Shown here piece after piece: positions 23,769 through 32,207 of a stretch of 64,000 nucleotides of DNA. The DNA is from Anaerolineales bacterium (GTDB taxonomy: Bacteria > Chloroflexota > Anaerolineae > Anaerolineales > UBA11579): assembly GCA_026129255.1 (NCBI GenBank), contig JAHCIJ010000003.1, positions 372,001-436,000 on the forward strand. The letters are read 5' to 3'. Position 1 is the first letter of the stretch. Every line of letters begins with the position of its first letter. Under the pieces are notes generated by a model. It was not told the origin of the DNA. It saw nothing but the letters and a program-made list of their open reading frames with translations, and made no database searches. A program made the translations under genes and the position numbers.

Positions 23769-26315
23769 TTACTCAGTCACAAAGTCGAAGGTGGCAAAGG
23801 CCGGGATGCTGACCGGGATGGCAACAACAGCAACTTCCAGCTTGTTGGAGCCAGTACCCAGAGCAGAGGTTGTAGCGCTGCTCAGGGTTACCACGTAGTG
23901 GCCGTCAGCGCTCAACTCGGCTTCGCCGGTCTCAACCAGAGCACCCTCTGCGTTGTACAGGAGGTAGCTCACGCTCGAGATCTCGTCAGCCGGGTAAGCG
24001 TCACCCTGGAAGGACACCAAGACGTCGAAGGTGGCCTCTTGACCCACGGTTACGCGGGCGGAGCCATCGATCTCAGCCGTGGCGACCTTGGGAGCGGCGA
24101 ACGCAGCCCACTTGTCAGCCAGGTCGGTGTAGTCGGGGTTGTGCACCAGCACAGCCGTCTTCTCTACCAACAGGGCGCGGTCCAGGATGTAAGGACCAAC
24201 GCCAGCCCATACGTGACCGTGGTCGCCGTAGAAGGCGAGCAGGTTCTCGTAGCGGGCAGTGGCCTCAGCAGCGGTGATGTAGTCACCCAAAGTGGCCGCG
24301 AAGGGGATGTAACCCTCGTCAGCACCACGCTGCAGGTAGGTGGCCAGCACTTCCAGGCTCGGGCCACCAACGAAGTTGGTCTGCTCTACTTCAGCCTGAA
24401 CGGCCTTGTCCGGGGTGTAGGCGAGTTCGCCTTCAGCCTCGGCCCAGTTGGCGGCCGCAATGGCGTGCCAACCAGCGTTACCGTAGCCGTACTCAGGCCA
24501 CAGGGTGGCAGCGCCAGCACCAGCGATCAGCTCAGCGTCCTGAGTCCACACATCGGTGTAGTACTCAATGGTGAGCGGGTTGGTGGAGGTGATGCGCCAG
24601 CCCTTGAAGCCGCCCTTGAACGCAGCCAAACCACCAGCGGCGGCCTCATCGTAGATGGGGCTGCCCTCGGTGCCAGTGGCAAACGTCATGATCGCAGGCA
24701 TAACGAAGTCAGCCGCGGTCATCGGGCTGCCGTCGTGCCAGGTGCGGTCATACAGGGAGGAGGGGTAGGTCACCACGGTCTTGACCAGGGAGCTCAGGCC
24801 GTCGGGGTAAGCTTCGCCAACGGTGATGAAGGTCTCGGTCTCCGGGTTCCAGTCGATCCAGGCGTCAGCCGGAACGTCGTTGCTAGCAACGAAGCTCAGG
24901 TCCACCCAGTCGTAGGTGGTGCCAACCGGCAGGCCCTGCTGCACGTACACTTCAGCGCTTTCGAGGCGCTGCGGCAGGGGGATACCGGTGTGCGGGTTCA
25001 ACAGCACAGCGGAGTCACGGGTCAGCAACTGCCACTGGTTGTCGTAGGTCCAGTTGCTACCACCGATCGGGTTAGCGGGCTCAACGAAGATGTCAGGGGT
25101 ACCCCATTGCAGGGTGCCACCCTCGCGGTCGTCGAAGCGCAGAGTGAAAGCGGTCAGCGGGTTGATGTCAACGCCAGCGGCCAAGTCAAAGGCCACAGAA
25201 ACGTTGGGCTGCCACGGGCTGAAGCCCTGGCCGTCGATCAACCAAACGTGCAAAGCGCTCTCAGCGGAGGCTTGCAGAGCTTCGCTGATCATCGCCTTGC
25301 GCTGATCCAGCGTGGAGTAGTTGGCATTGGCCAAGTCATTGGCCAGGGCGCGGTACTCAGGGGTGATCTGGGCCTCGAAGGACTGCCACAGCGTGGTGAA
25401 GCCGTAGGCGCTGTCCGGGGAGTCGAAGAACTGGAAGTCACCAGAGTCGTCGCGAGTGATACCACCCACACCCCAGGCGCCGGTGTACATGTGCCACAGA
25501 CCGTCGGGAGCGTTACCGCTCACCCACAGGGCGGCCAACTCCGAAGAGGTGCCGTACTGGCGGGTAACAGTCAGACCGATGGACTCGAGCTGGTTGGAGA
25601 CGTAGTCACCAACCGGAACACGGGTGCCGTCGGAGTCGGTACGGATCAAGAAGACCAGGTTGATCGGAGCACCGTTGTGGGTCCAAACGCCGTTCTCCTT
25701 GACTGCACCATCGGCCTCCAGCGCGGCGGAGATTTCGGCCTCAGCGCGCTCGGGGTCGTAGGACAGGTCCGCTTCCAAACCGCGGATCACATCCACGTGG
25801 CGGGCGTAGTCCGGGAAGGCAGACACGAACGAGAAGAACTTCGGTGTGCCCAGGCCGCCGTACACTTCCTGGTTGATGTAGTCACGGTCTACCAGGTTGT
25901 TGATGGCCTTGCGGATTGCGCCATTGTTGAAGGGGTTGTAGGTGCCGTCAGAAAACTCAGCCGGGTTGAAGGTGATCTCGTAGTAGATACCGTACTGGAA
26001 CGAGCGCTCCAAGCCAGCTGCGTCAGACGCTTGCACGTCCTGCGGGCGGGACAGGTTCGAGGTGTAGATGTCGATGTCGCCAGCCGCGATCTGAGTGATT
26101 GCGGAGTCAGCGCCGACGATCTTCATACCGATTTCGTCCAGCCAACCACCCACACGGGTGGTTTGAGGAGCAGCTTCAGTAGCTTCTTCAGTTACTGGAG
26201 TGTCCTCAGAGGGGGCTGCGGTTGCGGTAGCAGCCGGAGCCGACTGGCACGCGCCCAACACCAGGCTCGCGATGAGCAGGATGCTGAACAGTGCCAAAAT
26301 GCGGTTGCGTTGCAT
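23769..26315 (-). CDS. Large ABC-transporter substrate-binding lipoprotein
   Basis: 848 residues, far above the usual 500-600. The signal MQRNRILALFSILLIASLVLGAC has a lipobox Cys and is followed by a Thr/Glu/Pro-rich linker. SBP family 5-like features are split through the chain (AIRKAINNLVDRDYINQEVY and WHDGSPMTAADF). The last 110 residues (ARVTVGQEATFDVLVSFQGD onward) look like a separate beta-sandwich. It should capture peptides for the downstream permeases. GGAGGAGA precedes the ATG. Strong third-position bias suggests high expression and leaves the antisense frame open. Confidence 0.88.
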   Translation of the reverse strand: MQRNRILALFSILLIASLVLGACQSAPAATATAAPSEDTPVTEEATEAAPQTTRVGGWLDEIGMKIVGADSAITQIAAGDIDIYTSNLSRPQDVQASDAAGLERSFQYGIYYEITFNPAEFSDGTYNPFNNGAIRKAINNLVDRDYINQEVYGGLGTPKFFSFVSAFPDYARHVDVIRGLEADLSYDPERAEAEISAALEADGAVKENGVWTHNGAPINLVFLIRTDSDGTRVPVGDYVSNQLESIGLTVTRQYGTSSELAALWVSGNAPDGLWHMYTGAWGVGGITRDDSGDFQFFDSPDSAYGFTTLWQSFEAQITPEYRALANDLANANYSTLDQRKAMISEALQASAESALHVWLIDGQGFSPWQPNVSVAFDLAAGVDINPLTAFTLRFDDREGGTLQWGTPDIFVEPANPIGGSNWTYDNQWQLLTRDSAVLLNPHTGIPLPQRLESAEVYVQQGLPVGTTYDWVDLSFVASNDVPADAWIDWNPETETFITVGEAYPDGLSSLVKTVVTYPSSLYDRTWHDGSPMTAADFVMPAIMTFATGTEGSPIYDEAAAGGLAAFKGGFKGWRITSTNPLTIEYYTDVWTQDAELIAGAGAATLWPEYGYGNAGWHAIAAANWAEAEGELAYTPDKAVQAEVEQTNFVGGPSLEVLATYLQRGADEGYIPFAATLGDYITAAEATARYENLLAFYGDHGHVWAGVGPYILDRALLVEKTAVLVHNPDYTDLADKWAAFAAPKVATAEIDGSARVTVGQEATFDVLVSFQGDAYPADEISSVSYLLYNAEGALVETGEAELSADGHYVVTLSSATTSALGTGSNKLEVAVVAIPVSIPAFATFDFVTE

Positions 26316-26631
26316 ATGTGTTCTCCTCCGTAAGGATTAAACTAAGATTGGGGTAGGTAGGTATTTATGCTTCTGGGTGGACCACCACCTCCTCCTTAAA
26401 AGAGATAGGCCTTAGCCTTTTAGCTGACAAGTGAAAACACAGCATAGTCAGCCATTGTTCGCAACAAGTTGCGAGCTTTAGCCCTAGTGCAGAAAATTAT
26501 TATAGGGCTTTAATTATGGAATTGTGCCACAGATTCAGTGGAATCAGGTAGCTAGTTTTGGGAAGAGTGCTATCACCCAGGGTGCTATGACCCTGGGCGC
26601 GTGTCCACCTGGCTGCCTACTAGCCTAGTAG
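26316..26631 (-). promoter_or_regulatory. Promoter and leader region of the ABC importer operon
   Basis: This 316-bp gap holds no gene. On minus, a TATAAT lies at 26504-26499, which would give a leader of about 180 nt; the -35 is weak. The inverted repeat TCGCAAC-AA-GTTGCGA (26459-26474) lies just downstream of the -10 and could be an operator. A second Shine-Dalgarno-like AAGGAGGAGG occurs near 26390, followed by a seven-codon GTG frame. Near the HAD-gene end, CCCAGGGT/ACCCTGGG (26576-26597) and CTACTAG/CTAGTAG (26617-26631) form hairpins. Confidence 0.5.
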
Positions 26632-27369
26632 CTACCCTAATAAAAGAAGCAACTCGCTCAGCGTACTGATCTTTGCATCCGGCGTGATCGTGTCCTGGTG
26701 GTCCCGGTTTCCGGGGGTGTCTGCGTGCCGGGTGAGCCAGATGCTGTACAGCCCGGCGTTTTTGGCCCCCAGGATGTCTGCGCCCAGCGTATCCCCCACC
26801 ATGGCCGTTTCGCTGGCTTGCAAGCCCATGCGCTCCAGAGCGATCTCAAAGATGCGCGGGTTGGGCTTGCGCACGCCACACGCCGCCGAGCTCAGTACCA
26901 GCTCAAAATACGGGCGTATCTCGGCCTTATCCACCAGCGTCTGCACATCGTCATCATCGCCCGCATTGGAGAGGATGCCCAGCGTGTAACCCGCGGCCCT
27001 CAGAGCCTGCAGCGTGCTCAGCGTGTCCTCTTCCAGCAGCCAGTGTGCCTGGGAGGCTGCGTACAGGGCGCGCAGCGCCGGGCGCAGCGTCTCCAGTGCT
27101 ACATCGCTGTGGCCCAGGTCAGCCAACAGGGTCTTGAGCACATGCGCGGTGGTGTGTTCAATAAATTCGGCTTCACGTTGGGCGTAATAGGCGTTCAGGC
27201 GAGCACGGAACTCCAGCAGGAAGGTCGGGCCATCCAAGTCAAAGCCCTGGCCGCGCAGATGCGCCAGCAGCGCCTCATCTGCCTGGCGCATTACTTCGGG
27301 CCAGGCGCCCTGAAAGTGCAACAGCGTGTTGCCCAGGTCAAAGAAAATACCCTTGAAGCGAGTTTCCAT
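26632..27369 (-). CDS. HAD-superfamily hydrolase (subfamily IA-like)
   Basis: 245 residues. Motif I is FFDLGNTLLHF (nucleophile D in DLGNT), motif II LGILSNAGD, motif III RKPNPRIFEIAL with the Lys, and motif IV MVGDTLGADILGAKNAG. The helical cap between motifs I and II fits subfamily IA. Such enzymes dephosphorylate small metabolites; the substrate cannot be named. It stands alone between the ABC importer promoter and a terminator. Its ATG has no clear Shine-Dalgarno sequence. Confidence 0.88.
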   Translation of the reverse strand: METRFKGIFFDLGNTLLHFQGAWPEVMRQADEALLAHLRGQGFDLDGPTFLLEFRARLNAYYAQREAEFIEHTTAHVLKTLLADLGHSDVALETLRPALRALYAASQAHWLLEEDTLSTLQALRAAGYTLGILSNAGDDDDVQTLVDKAEIRPYFELVLSSAACGVRKPNPRIFEIALERMGLQASETAMVGDTLGADILGAKNAGLYSIWLTRHADTPGNRDHQDTITPDAKISTLSELLLLLG

Positions 27370-27430
27370 AGTCTACTTAACGCAACCCCGCAGTTTGCGT
27401 TTCGTGTCAGTTTGATCCAATTGCAAATAA

Positions 27431-27465
27431 AAAGCCCGCTTCACTGAGCGGGCTTTTTTTATTTT
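27431..27465. terminator. Bidirectional intrinsic terminator
   Basis: AAAGCCCGCT-TCACTG-AGCGGGCTTT with T-runs on both strands. It ends the lipoprotein gene that stops at 27476 on minus. The same stem sequence recurs at 63914-63943. Confidence 0.85.
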
Positions 27466-27475
27466 TGCAGAGAAG

Positions 27476-28162
27476 CTAATCCTCGTCGGCGATGGGCAAG
27501 ACCTGAATGTCTACCCAGAACCATTCGCGGCCATTGTTGCCGATGCCAAACACGGCGCCGTCACCGCGTAGCATCCAGTACCCCTTGTAGAAACCAGATC
27601 TGTCAGGAGCACGCATGCTCACTTCAACCATGGCGTAGTCGCCGGGGGCGATTTCTTTATCGCTAAATTCCACCACGGTCTCTGCACCCATCAAGTCACC
27701 CTGGATCCAGATCACGGCAAAATCGCGCTTCCAGGTGCAGGAGCCGGTGTTCTTCAGGCGCCACACTTTGGTGAAGGGGATTTTGGCATAGATCTGCGTG
27801 CCGTCAGGGATGCTTTCGTATTCCAGGTTGGCGCGCAGGCAAGGGATGCCTGATGTGCTGGGTTGTTGCAGCGGCGTCGGAACCAGCGTGGGCTGCTCAC
27901 CTTCGAGTGTAGCCGTGGGCGTGGGCGGCTCAGGCGTGAAGGTCGGCGTGGGTGGGATGGGAGTCAAGGTGGCTGTGGGGGGCGCGGCCGCCGCGGTTTC
28001 CGTCAGTGCCTGGAATGCGATTTGAGCCGCTTCCGTAAGGATGGCGTCTGTGTTGGTGTTGGCAGAACTGCCGCAAGCGCTCAACAAAATGGCGCTCAAA
28101 ATCAACACTGACACAATGATCAGCTTGGAACTTCTCACAACTGCACCTCTGTTTTGTGACAT
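27476..28162 (-). CDS. Lipoprotein with an NBR1-type Ig-like domain
   Basis: 228 residues. SKLIIVSVLILSAILLSAC is a lipoprotein signal. A Thr/Pro-rich linker of about 70 residues (TATLTPIPPTPTFTPEPPTP) precedes the domain. The C-terminal 100 residues show the NBR1 Ig-like pattern: KVWRLKNTGSCTWKRDFAVIW and WMLRGDGAVFGIGNNGREWF. In bacteria such domains occur on surface proteins and probably mediate binding; a ligand is unknown. An in-frame ATG exists at 28195. A TATAAT lies 10 nt upstream of the ATG at 28162, which favours this shorter start. Confidence 0.82.
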   Translation of the reverse strand: MSQNRGAVVRSSKLIIVSVLILSAILLSACGSSANTNTDAILTEAAQIAFQALTETAAAAPPTATLTPIPPTPTFTPEPPTPTATLEGEQPTLVPTPLQQPSTSGIPCLRANLEYESIPDGTQIYAKIPFTKVWRLKNTGSCTWKRDFAVIWIQGDLMGAETVVEFSDKEIAPGDYAMVEVSMRAPDRSGFYKGYWMLRGDGAVFGIGNNGREWFWVDIQVLPIADED

Positions 28163-28206
28163 AAGAAGGCACATTATATCGCCTGGGTTCTGCACTCAGA
28201 ATTTTC

Positions 28207-29712
28207 TTATCTACCGTTAGGGTTAAGGCGCGGCGTCTGAAAATTCTGGGCCGGCAAGCTCCATTCTGGCGCTACGCTACGGCCGCCAGCGGCAATGTAG
28301 ACATGGTAGTCAGTGTAGTGACAGTTGCGGGCGTTGTTGGCGCGCTCCATGTTCATCACGATCAGATAAGTGCGTTCCAGCTGGCTGGCGTCCAGGCTCA
28401 GCTCGCCGTCCCACAAGGGGTAGATGTAGCTGTGGTCCGCAGCAATGCCTACCACCACTCCCAGTAGCCCGTCGCCTTCCAAGGTTACTGTGATGGCTTG
28501 CTGCGCGGGGATGTAGATATAGTCCGCCCCCAGCTGGTGCACCCCGTCTGCGGGCGTGAACCAGGCATCCAGCTCGGCGCTGCCCTGCAGAGTGACTGAG
28601 GGGTAGCGCCGGCCTTCTTCAAAGTCACGCGTGAGCAGTGCGATGCTGTAATCCACAAACACATCCTCGAGCGTGGTGTCGTACTCTGCCAGCAGAGCAT
28701 CCCAGGCCGCATAGCCATCCAGATCGATGATGTGCTCCCACAGACGCAGCACGATCGCATGGCCGTAGCGCTCGGAGAGGTGGCGCATAAAGATCCACAT
28801 GCCGTACCAACGGTCAATGTCATCCTCGTGTAGCTCGCCGCCCTCTGCCAGCTGGCACGAGTCGGTGGACGAGAAGACGGAGGGCAGCACGGTCACAGGG
28901 TCATTGACAGTGTCAAAGAGTTCCTCTTCGATCCAGGAGGAGGTCGCTTCCCACACCCAATCGTGCGGCTCTTCCCCATCGTAGCCAAATTGGATGGCAT
29001 GGTGGAATTCGTGCGCGGCGGTACTGCGCATGTAGTCCAGCGCGTCTTCGGGGTAGCTGCCGTCTTCGTTGTAGCCATAATCCTCAAGGTAGTCATTGTC
29101 CAGCACGATGAAGGTGTGCGTGGAGTTCTGTTCCACCAGTGGACTGAGCGGGTTGTCGCCGATCACGGAGTTGCCAAAGTCGGTGTCGGTGTACCCGGCG
29201 TAGTTTTCATCCAGGATGTTGAGCAAGTACACATCGTAGCGGTCGTCGCCGCCCAAGCCCTTGTCTGTGGGCGGGCGAGACCAGCCAAAATGTTCGATGG
29301 ATGCGAACCACGAGTACTCCATGGCGCGCGCCACCTCAATGACGTAATCCGGATGCCCGCTGTCGCCGCTTCTCTCGGGTGGCACTGCATCTTCGCCATC
29401 CAATGTGTAGTGGATACGAAAGTGCTCCGTGTCCAACGTGTAGGCGCGGCCGCTGAATTCAGGACGGCCGCGGTCATCCGGGCTGTCTCCTGGGGGCTGG
29501 AGCGCGAGCTCGGGCAACAAGGCCAGCCCATCCAGTCTTTCGGAAGCGGAGTAGAAGATCGCCTGGGTTGGCTTGGGCTCTAGCGGGTGGGTTAGCGTAT
29601 TGCTGTCACCGCCGCCACCATCGCCCATTAAAGTCTGGCAAGCTATGCTGCTGAGGATAAGTGCGCTGAGTGCCCACAGTGCGACGCGGTGGGGCGTGTG
29701 TTTGTGCTGCAT
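28207..29712 (-). CDS. Putative zinc-metalloprotease lipoprotein
   Basis: 501 residues. A signal peptide ends SSIAC (lipobox). The central region has a zincin-like HEFHHAIQ (HExxH) followed by WVWEATSSWIEEELFD, where a Glu can be the third metal ligand. The FRIHYTLDGEDAVPPE segment and the arrangement resemble uncharacterised secreted bacterial proteins I recall as MXAN_6640-type putative metalloproteases. Substrate unknown. It is transcribed towards the NBR1-domain gene with a 44-bp gap. AAAGGG upstream of the ATG is a plausible ribosome site. Confidence 0.72.
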   Translation of the reverse strand: MQHKHTPHRVALWALSALILSSIACQTLMGDGGGGDSNTLTHPLEPKPTQAIFYSASERLDGLALLPELALQPPGDSPDDRGRPEFSGRAYTLDTEHFRIHYTLDGEDAVPPERSGDSGHPDYVIEVARAMEYSWFASIEHFGWSRPPTDKGLGGDDRYDVYLLNILDENYAGYTDTDFGNSVIGDNPLSPLVEQNSTHTFIVLDNDYLEDYGYNEDGSYPEDALDYMRSTAAHEFHHAIQFGYDGEEPHDWVWEATSSWIEEELFDTVNDPVTVLPSVFSSTDSCQLAEGGELHEDDIDRWYGMWIFMRHLSERYGHAIVLRLWEHIIDLDGYAAWDALLAEYDTTLEDVFVDYSIALLTRDFEEGRRYPSVTLQGSAELDAWFTPADGVHQLGADYIYIPAQQAITVTLEGDGLLGVVVGIAADHSYIYPLWDGELSLDASQLERTYLIVMNMERANNARNCHYTDYHVYIAAGGRSVAPEWSLPAQNFQTPRLNPNGR

Positions 29713-29756
29713 GAAATCAGGGTTCCCTTTGGAATTTTGCGAAGTCAGTTAATAGT

Positions 29757-29786
29757 GTACTGGCGCAGCCAGGGCTGCGCCAGTAC
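29757..29786. terminator. Strong hairpin after the aldehyde dehydrogenase gene
   Basis: GTACTGGCGCAGCC-AG-GGCTGCGCCAGTAC is a perfect 14-bp stem with a 2-nt loop. No T-run follows on either strand, so it may be a 3'-end stabiliser or weak terminator for the minus-strand gene ending at 29819. Confidence 0.5.
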
Positions 29787-29818
29787 AGGAGTGGTGTGTG
29801 GGGAGTGAAGCGGGGGTG

Positions 29819-31399
29819 TTACTCGATGACCGTGTTGGTCTGCTCGTGCATGTACAACGGCAGGTAGTAGTGCCCACCCGCGCCCTTGCCGGAGGAGCCG
29901 GAGCCCTTCCAGCCCCCGAAGGGCTGGAAGCCGGGCCAGGCGCCGGTGCTGGCGCCCTGTGGGCGGTTGGCGTAAGTGACACCCGCTTCGATGTTCTCGA
30001 AGAACCATTTGGATTCATCGCTGTCGCCGTAGAAGCCTGCCGTCAGGCCAAAGTCAACATCGTTGGCCAGCGCCATGCCTTCATCCAGGCTCTTGATCTT
30101 GTGCAGCATCGTAATGGGCAGGAACATCTCCTGCTTCCACAGTTTGTGGCTGGTGGGCACATCTGCCACCAGCGTGGGCTCGCAGAAGTAGCCCTTGCCA
30201 AAGTCGCCCTCGGTCAGCACGCGGCCGCCGGTGAGGATACTGCCATTCTGGGAGAGATCTTCTGCCCAGGTCTTGTAGTTGTTGTAGGCGCCTTCATTGA
30301 TGACCGGGCCCATGAAGGTGTCCTTCAACGTGGGGTCACCGATCTTGAGCGTCTTGGTGACCGCCAGCAACTTCTCGACCAGCTCGTCGTAGACAGGCTC
30401 CTCAATGTACACGCGCGAGCCCGCCGAACACTTCTGGCCTTGCAGGCCGAAGGCCGAGCGGTACAGACCCTGGGTAGCGCGCTCCAGATCCGCATGGCGT
30501 GAAACGATGACGGGGTTCTTGCCGCCCATCTCCAGCAGGATGGGGCGCGGGTAGCGGCCATTGGCAAAGCTGCGGTAAATATGCATGCCCACGTCATAGG
30601 AGCCAGTGAAGGTCAGGCCGGCAGTGCGCGGGTCGTCCACCAGAGCCTGGCCGGCGATGGCGCCATCGCCCGTGACGTAGTTGACCGCGCCATCGGGGAA
30701 GCCCGCATCGCGGAACACTTCGGCCAGCAGGCGCGAGGCCCACGGTGTGTCCTCGGCCGGCTTCATCACCACGGTGTTGCCCGCCACCAGGGCCGTCCCC
30801 GCCGGGCCAGCCGTGAGGGCGAAGGGAAAGTTGAACGGGCTGATGACCACCCACACGCCATACGGGCGCAGGCGGTTGGTGTTGGTGGCCTTGTAGCCCT
30901 TGAGCGGGTCGACGCCCATGGGTTTGATGTAGCCATTGTTGGCTTCCATCTGGTCACAGGCGTAGTAAAAGAAGTCGGCGGCTTCAGACACATCCCCCAG
31001 GGCTTCCATGCGGTTCTTGCCCACCTCGATGGAGACCACCGCGGCAAGCTCAAAAATGCGCTCGGTGATCAGGTCGGCAGCCTTGCGCACCAAGGCCACC
31101 CGCTCCTGCCAGGGGCGGCGGCCCCAGTCCTTGGCGGCCGCATAGGCGGCCTCCATGGCGGGGGCCACCTCGGCAGCAGTGGCCTGCTGAAAGGTGCCCA
31201 GCAGCCAGTCTGTATTGATGGGGGAGCGGTCTTCGAACTTGGCAGCGGCCAGCACATCCTTGCCGTTGATGAACATGGGGTGCTCCTGCCCCAGGTTGCC
31301 CTTTACCTTGGCAATCGCGGCTTCGAAGCGGGTGTGCAGGTCTTCCGGGGGGTCATACATGGTGGCGTATGTGAGTCTGAAAGCGCCAGGGGTCGACAT
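29819..31399 (-). CDS. L-glutamate gamma-semialdehyde (1-pyrroline-5-carboxylate) dehydrogenase-like ALDH
   Basis: 526 residues. The ALDH catalytic pair is LLEMGGKNPVIV (Glu) and GLQGQKCSAGSRVYIEE (Cys). NAD binding is in VVISPFNFPFALTAGP and FTGSYDVGMHIYRSF. Length and the N-terminal extension before FINGKD are those of group 4/15 P5C dehydrogenases, which oxidise glutamate semialdehyde to glutamate in proline catabolism. No proline dehydrogenase gene is nearby. AAGGAG precedes the ATG. Another ALDH substrate cannot be excluded. Confidence 0.82.
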   Translation of the reverse strand: MSTPGAFRLTYATMYDPPEDLHTRFEAAIAKVKGNLGQEHPMFINGKDVLAAAKFEDRSPINTDWLLGTFQQATAAEVAPAMEAAYAAAKDWGRRPWQERVALVRKAADLITERIFELAAVVSIEVGKNRMEALGDVSEAADFFYYACDQMEANNGYIKPMGVDPLKGYKATNTNRLRPYGVWVVISPFNFPFALTAGPAGTALVAGNTVVMKPAEDTPWASRLLAEVFRDAGFPDGAVNYVTGDGAIAGQALVDDPRTAGLTFTGSYDVGMHIYRSFANGRYPRPILLEMGGKNPVIVSRHADLERATQGLYRSAFGLQGQKCSAGSRVYIEEPVYDELVEKLLAVTKTLKIGDPTLKDTFMGPVINEGAYNNYKTWAEDLSQNGSILTGGRVLTEGDFGKGYFCEPTLVADVPTSHKLWKQEMFLPITMLHKIKSLDEGMALANDVDFGLTAGFYGDSDESKWFFENIEAGVTYANRPQGASTGAWPGFQPFGGWKGSGSSGKGAGGHYYLPLYMHEQTNTVIE

Positions 31400-31472
31400 T
31401 GTGCTTAGCTCCTTGATTCACAAATAGGGTTCAAACTTTAGGCGGCTAGTATAGCCCAGCTCCTTGCTTAGA

Positions 31473-31600
31473 CGTCTTTGTGAGGTGTGCCTTGCGCAGC
31501 AGTGCTGACGAGGCAACCCGCAAGCATCGGCTGGCCCGCCTCCTCGGTCTTTTGCGTGTGCTGGCCGCATTCCATGCCGCCAAGCGAAGCAATCCCCAAC
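31473..31600 (+). repeat. Dispersed repeat, CGTCTTTGYGAGG...GCGAAGCAATCCCC type
   Basis: The left end CGTCTTTGTGAGG and right end GCGAAGCAATCCCCAA match the shorter copy at 52962-53006. The interior differs and is about 100 bp. The ends are degenerate forms of the TCATTGCGAG...GAAGCAATC pattern seen elsewhere in the window. Confidence 0.6.
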
Positions 31601-31715
31601 ATGGTTTGCAAATCGCCTTGAGGATTGCAAACTTGCAGAAACTGAGCTGATTTTCCGCGTGCTTGTCAATGATCTCGTGTTTTGATTGCGGAAAGATGCA
31701 CAAACGGTGCACTTG

Positions 31716-31724
31716 TGTTACAAT
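31716..31724 (+). promoter_or_regulatory. Extended -10 (TGTTACAAT) upstream of nuoA
   Basis: TGn-TACAAT without a recognisable -35. It predicts a leader of about 65 nt before the nuoA ATG at 31796. Confidence 0.4.
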
Positions 31725-31795
31725 CCGGTTTATCTGTAAATCTGCCGCATGTTGAATCTTTTTTGCGGCATCAGGACAAAAGAGACCCAATAAGC

Positions 31796-32152
31796 ATGGA
31801 ACAAAACTGGCTTTTTATCGGCGTATTTGTTGCGATTGCGGGCGTCTTTCCCCTCTTGCCCATCGTTATCGCGCGCGTGCTTGCTCCCCGCAAGCCAAAC
31901 CACATCAAATTAGAGACGTATGAATGTGGTATGGAGACCGTGGGCGACACCTGGGTTCAGTTCAAGGTGGAGTACTACATCTACGGTCTGGTTTTCCTGA
32001 TCTTCGATATTGAAACCGCGTTCTTATACCCGTGGGCAGTGGCCTACGACGTGCTGCCTATGTTTGCTGTGCTTGAAGGCGTGCTCTTCATTATGATCCT
32101 TGTGGGCGGTTTGTTTTACGCCTGGCGCAAGGGTGTTTTGGAATGGTCATAA
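31796..32152 (+). CDS. nuoA: NADH-quinone oxidoreductase subunit A
   Basis: 118 residues, three helices. The conserved loop KLETYECGMETVGDTWVQFK and the following YYIYGLVFLIFDIETAFLYPW are the NuoA/ND3 signature; the Cys in ECGM lies in the quinone-site loop. It forms part of the junction between the membrane and peripheral arms of complex I. It is the first gene of a membrane-arm-only cluster; nuoB does not follow. An upstream in-frame extension has no NuoA similarity. Confidence 0.95.
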   Translation: MEQNWLFIGVFVAIAGVFPLLPIVIARVLAPRKPNHIKLETYECGMETVGDTWVQFKVEYYIYGLVFLIFDIETAFLYPWAVAYDVLPMFAVLEGVLFIMILVGGLFYAWRKGVLEWS

Positions 32153-32207
32153 AGGCTGCTGCAGCTTGCTGAACAGCCTTTTTATTTGCATACACAGAGG
32201 ATAACGA

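Larger units (their letters stand above)
31400..31795. other. Intergenic region: repeat element and nuo promoter region
   Basis: This 396-bp gap has no convincing gene. It holds a dispersed-repeat copy (31473-31600), the inverted repeat GTTTGCAA...TTGCAAAC (31604-31632) and an extended -10 element for nuoA at 31716-31724. The repeat-to-operator order suggests the repeat inserted upstream of the nuo control region. Confidence 0.55.

Noticed and set aside
23898-26333. 811-residue open frame antisense to the binding protein gene
   Set aside because: It mirrors a strongly codon-biased real gene, has no ribosome site or recognisable domains, and its frame is explained by third-position bias of the opposite strand.
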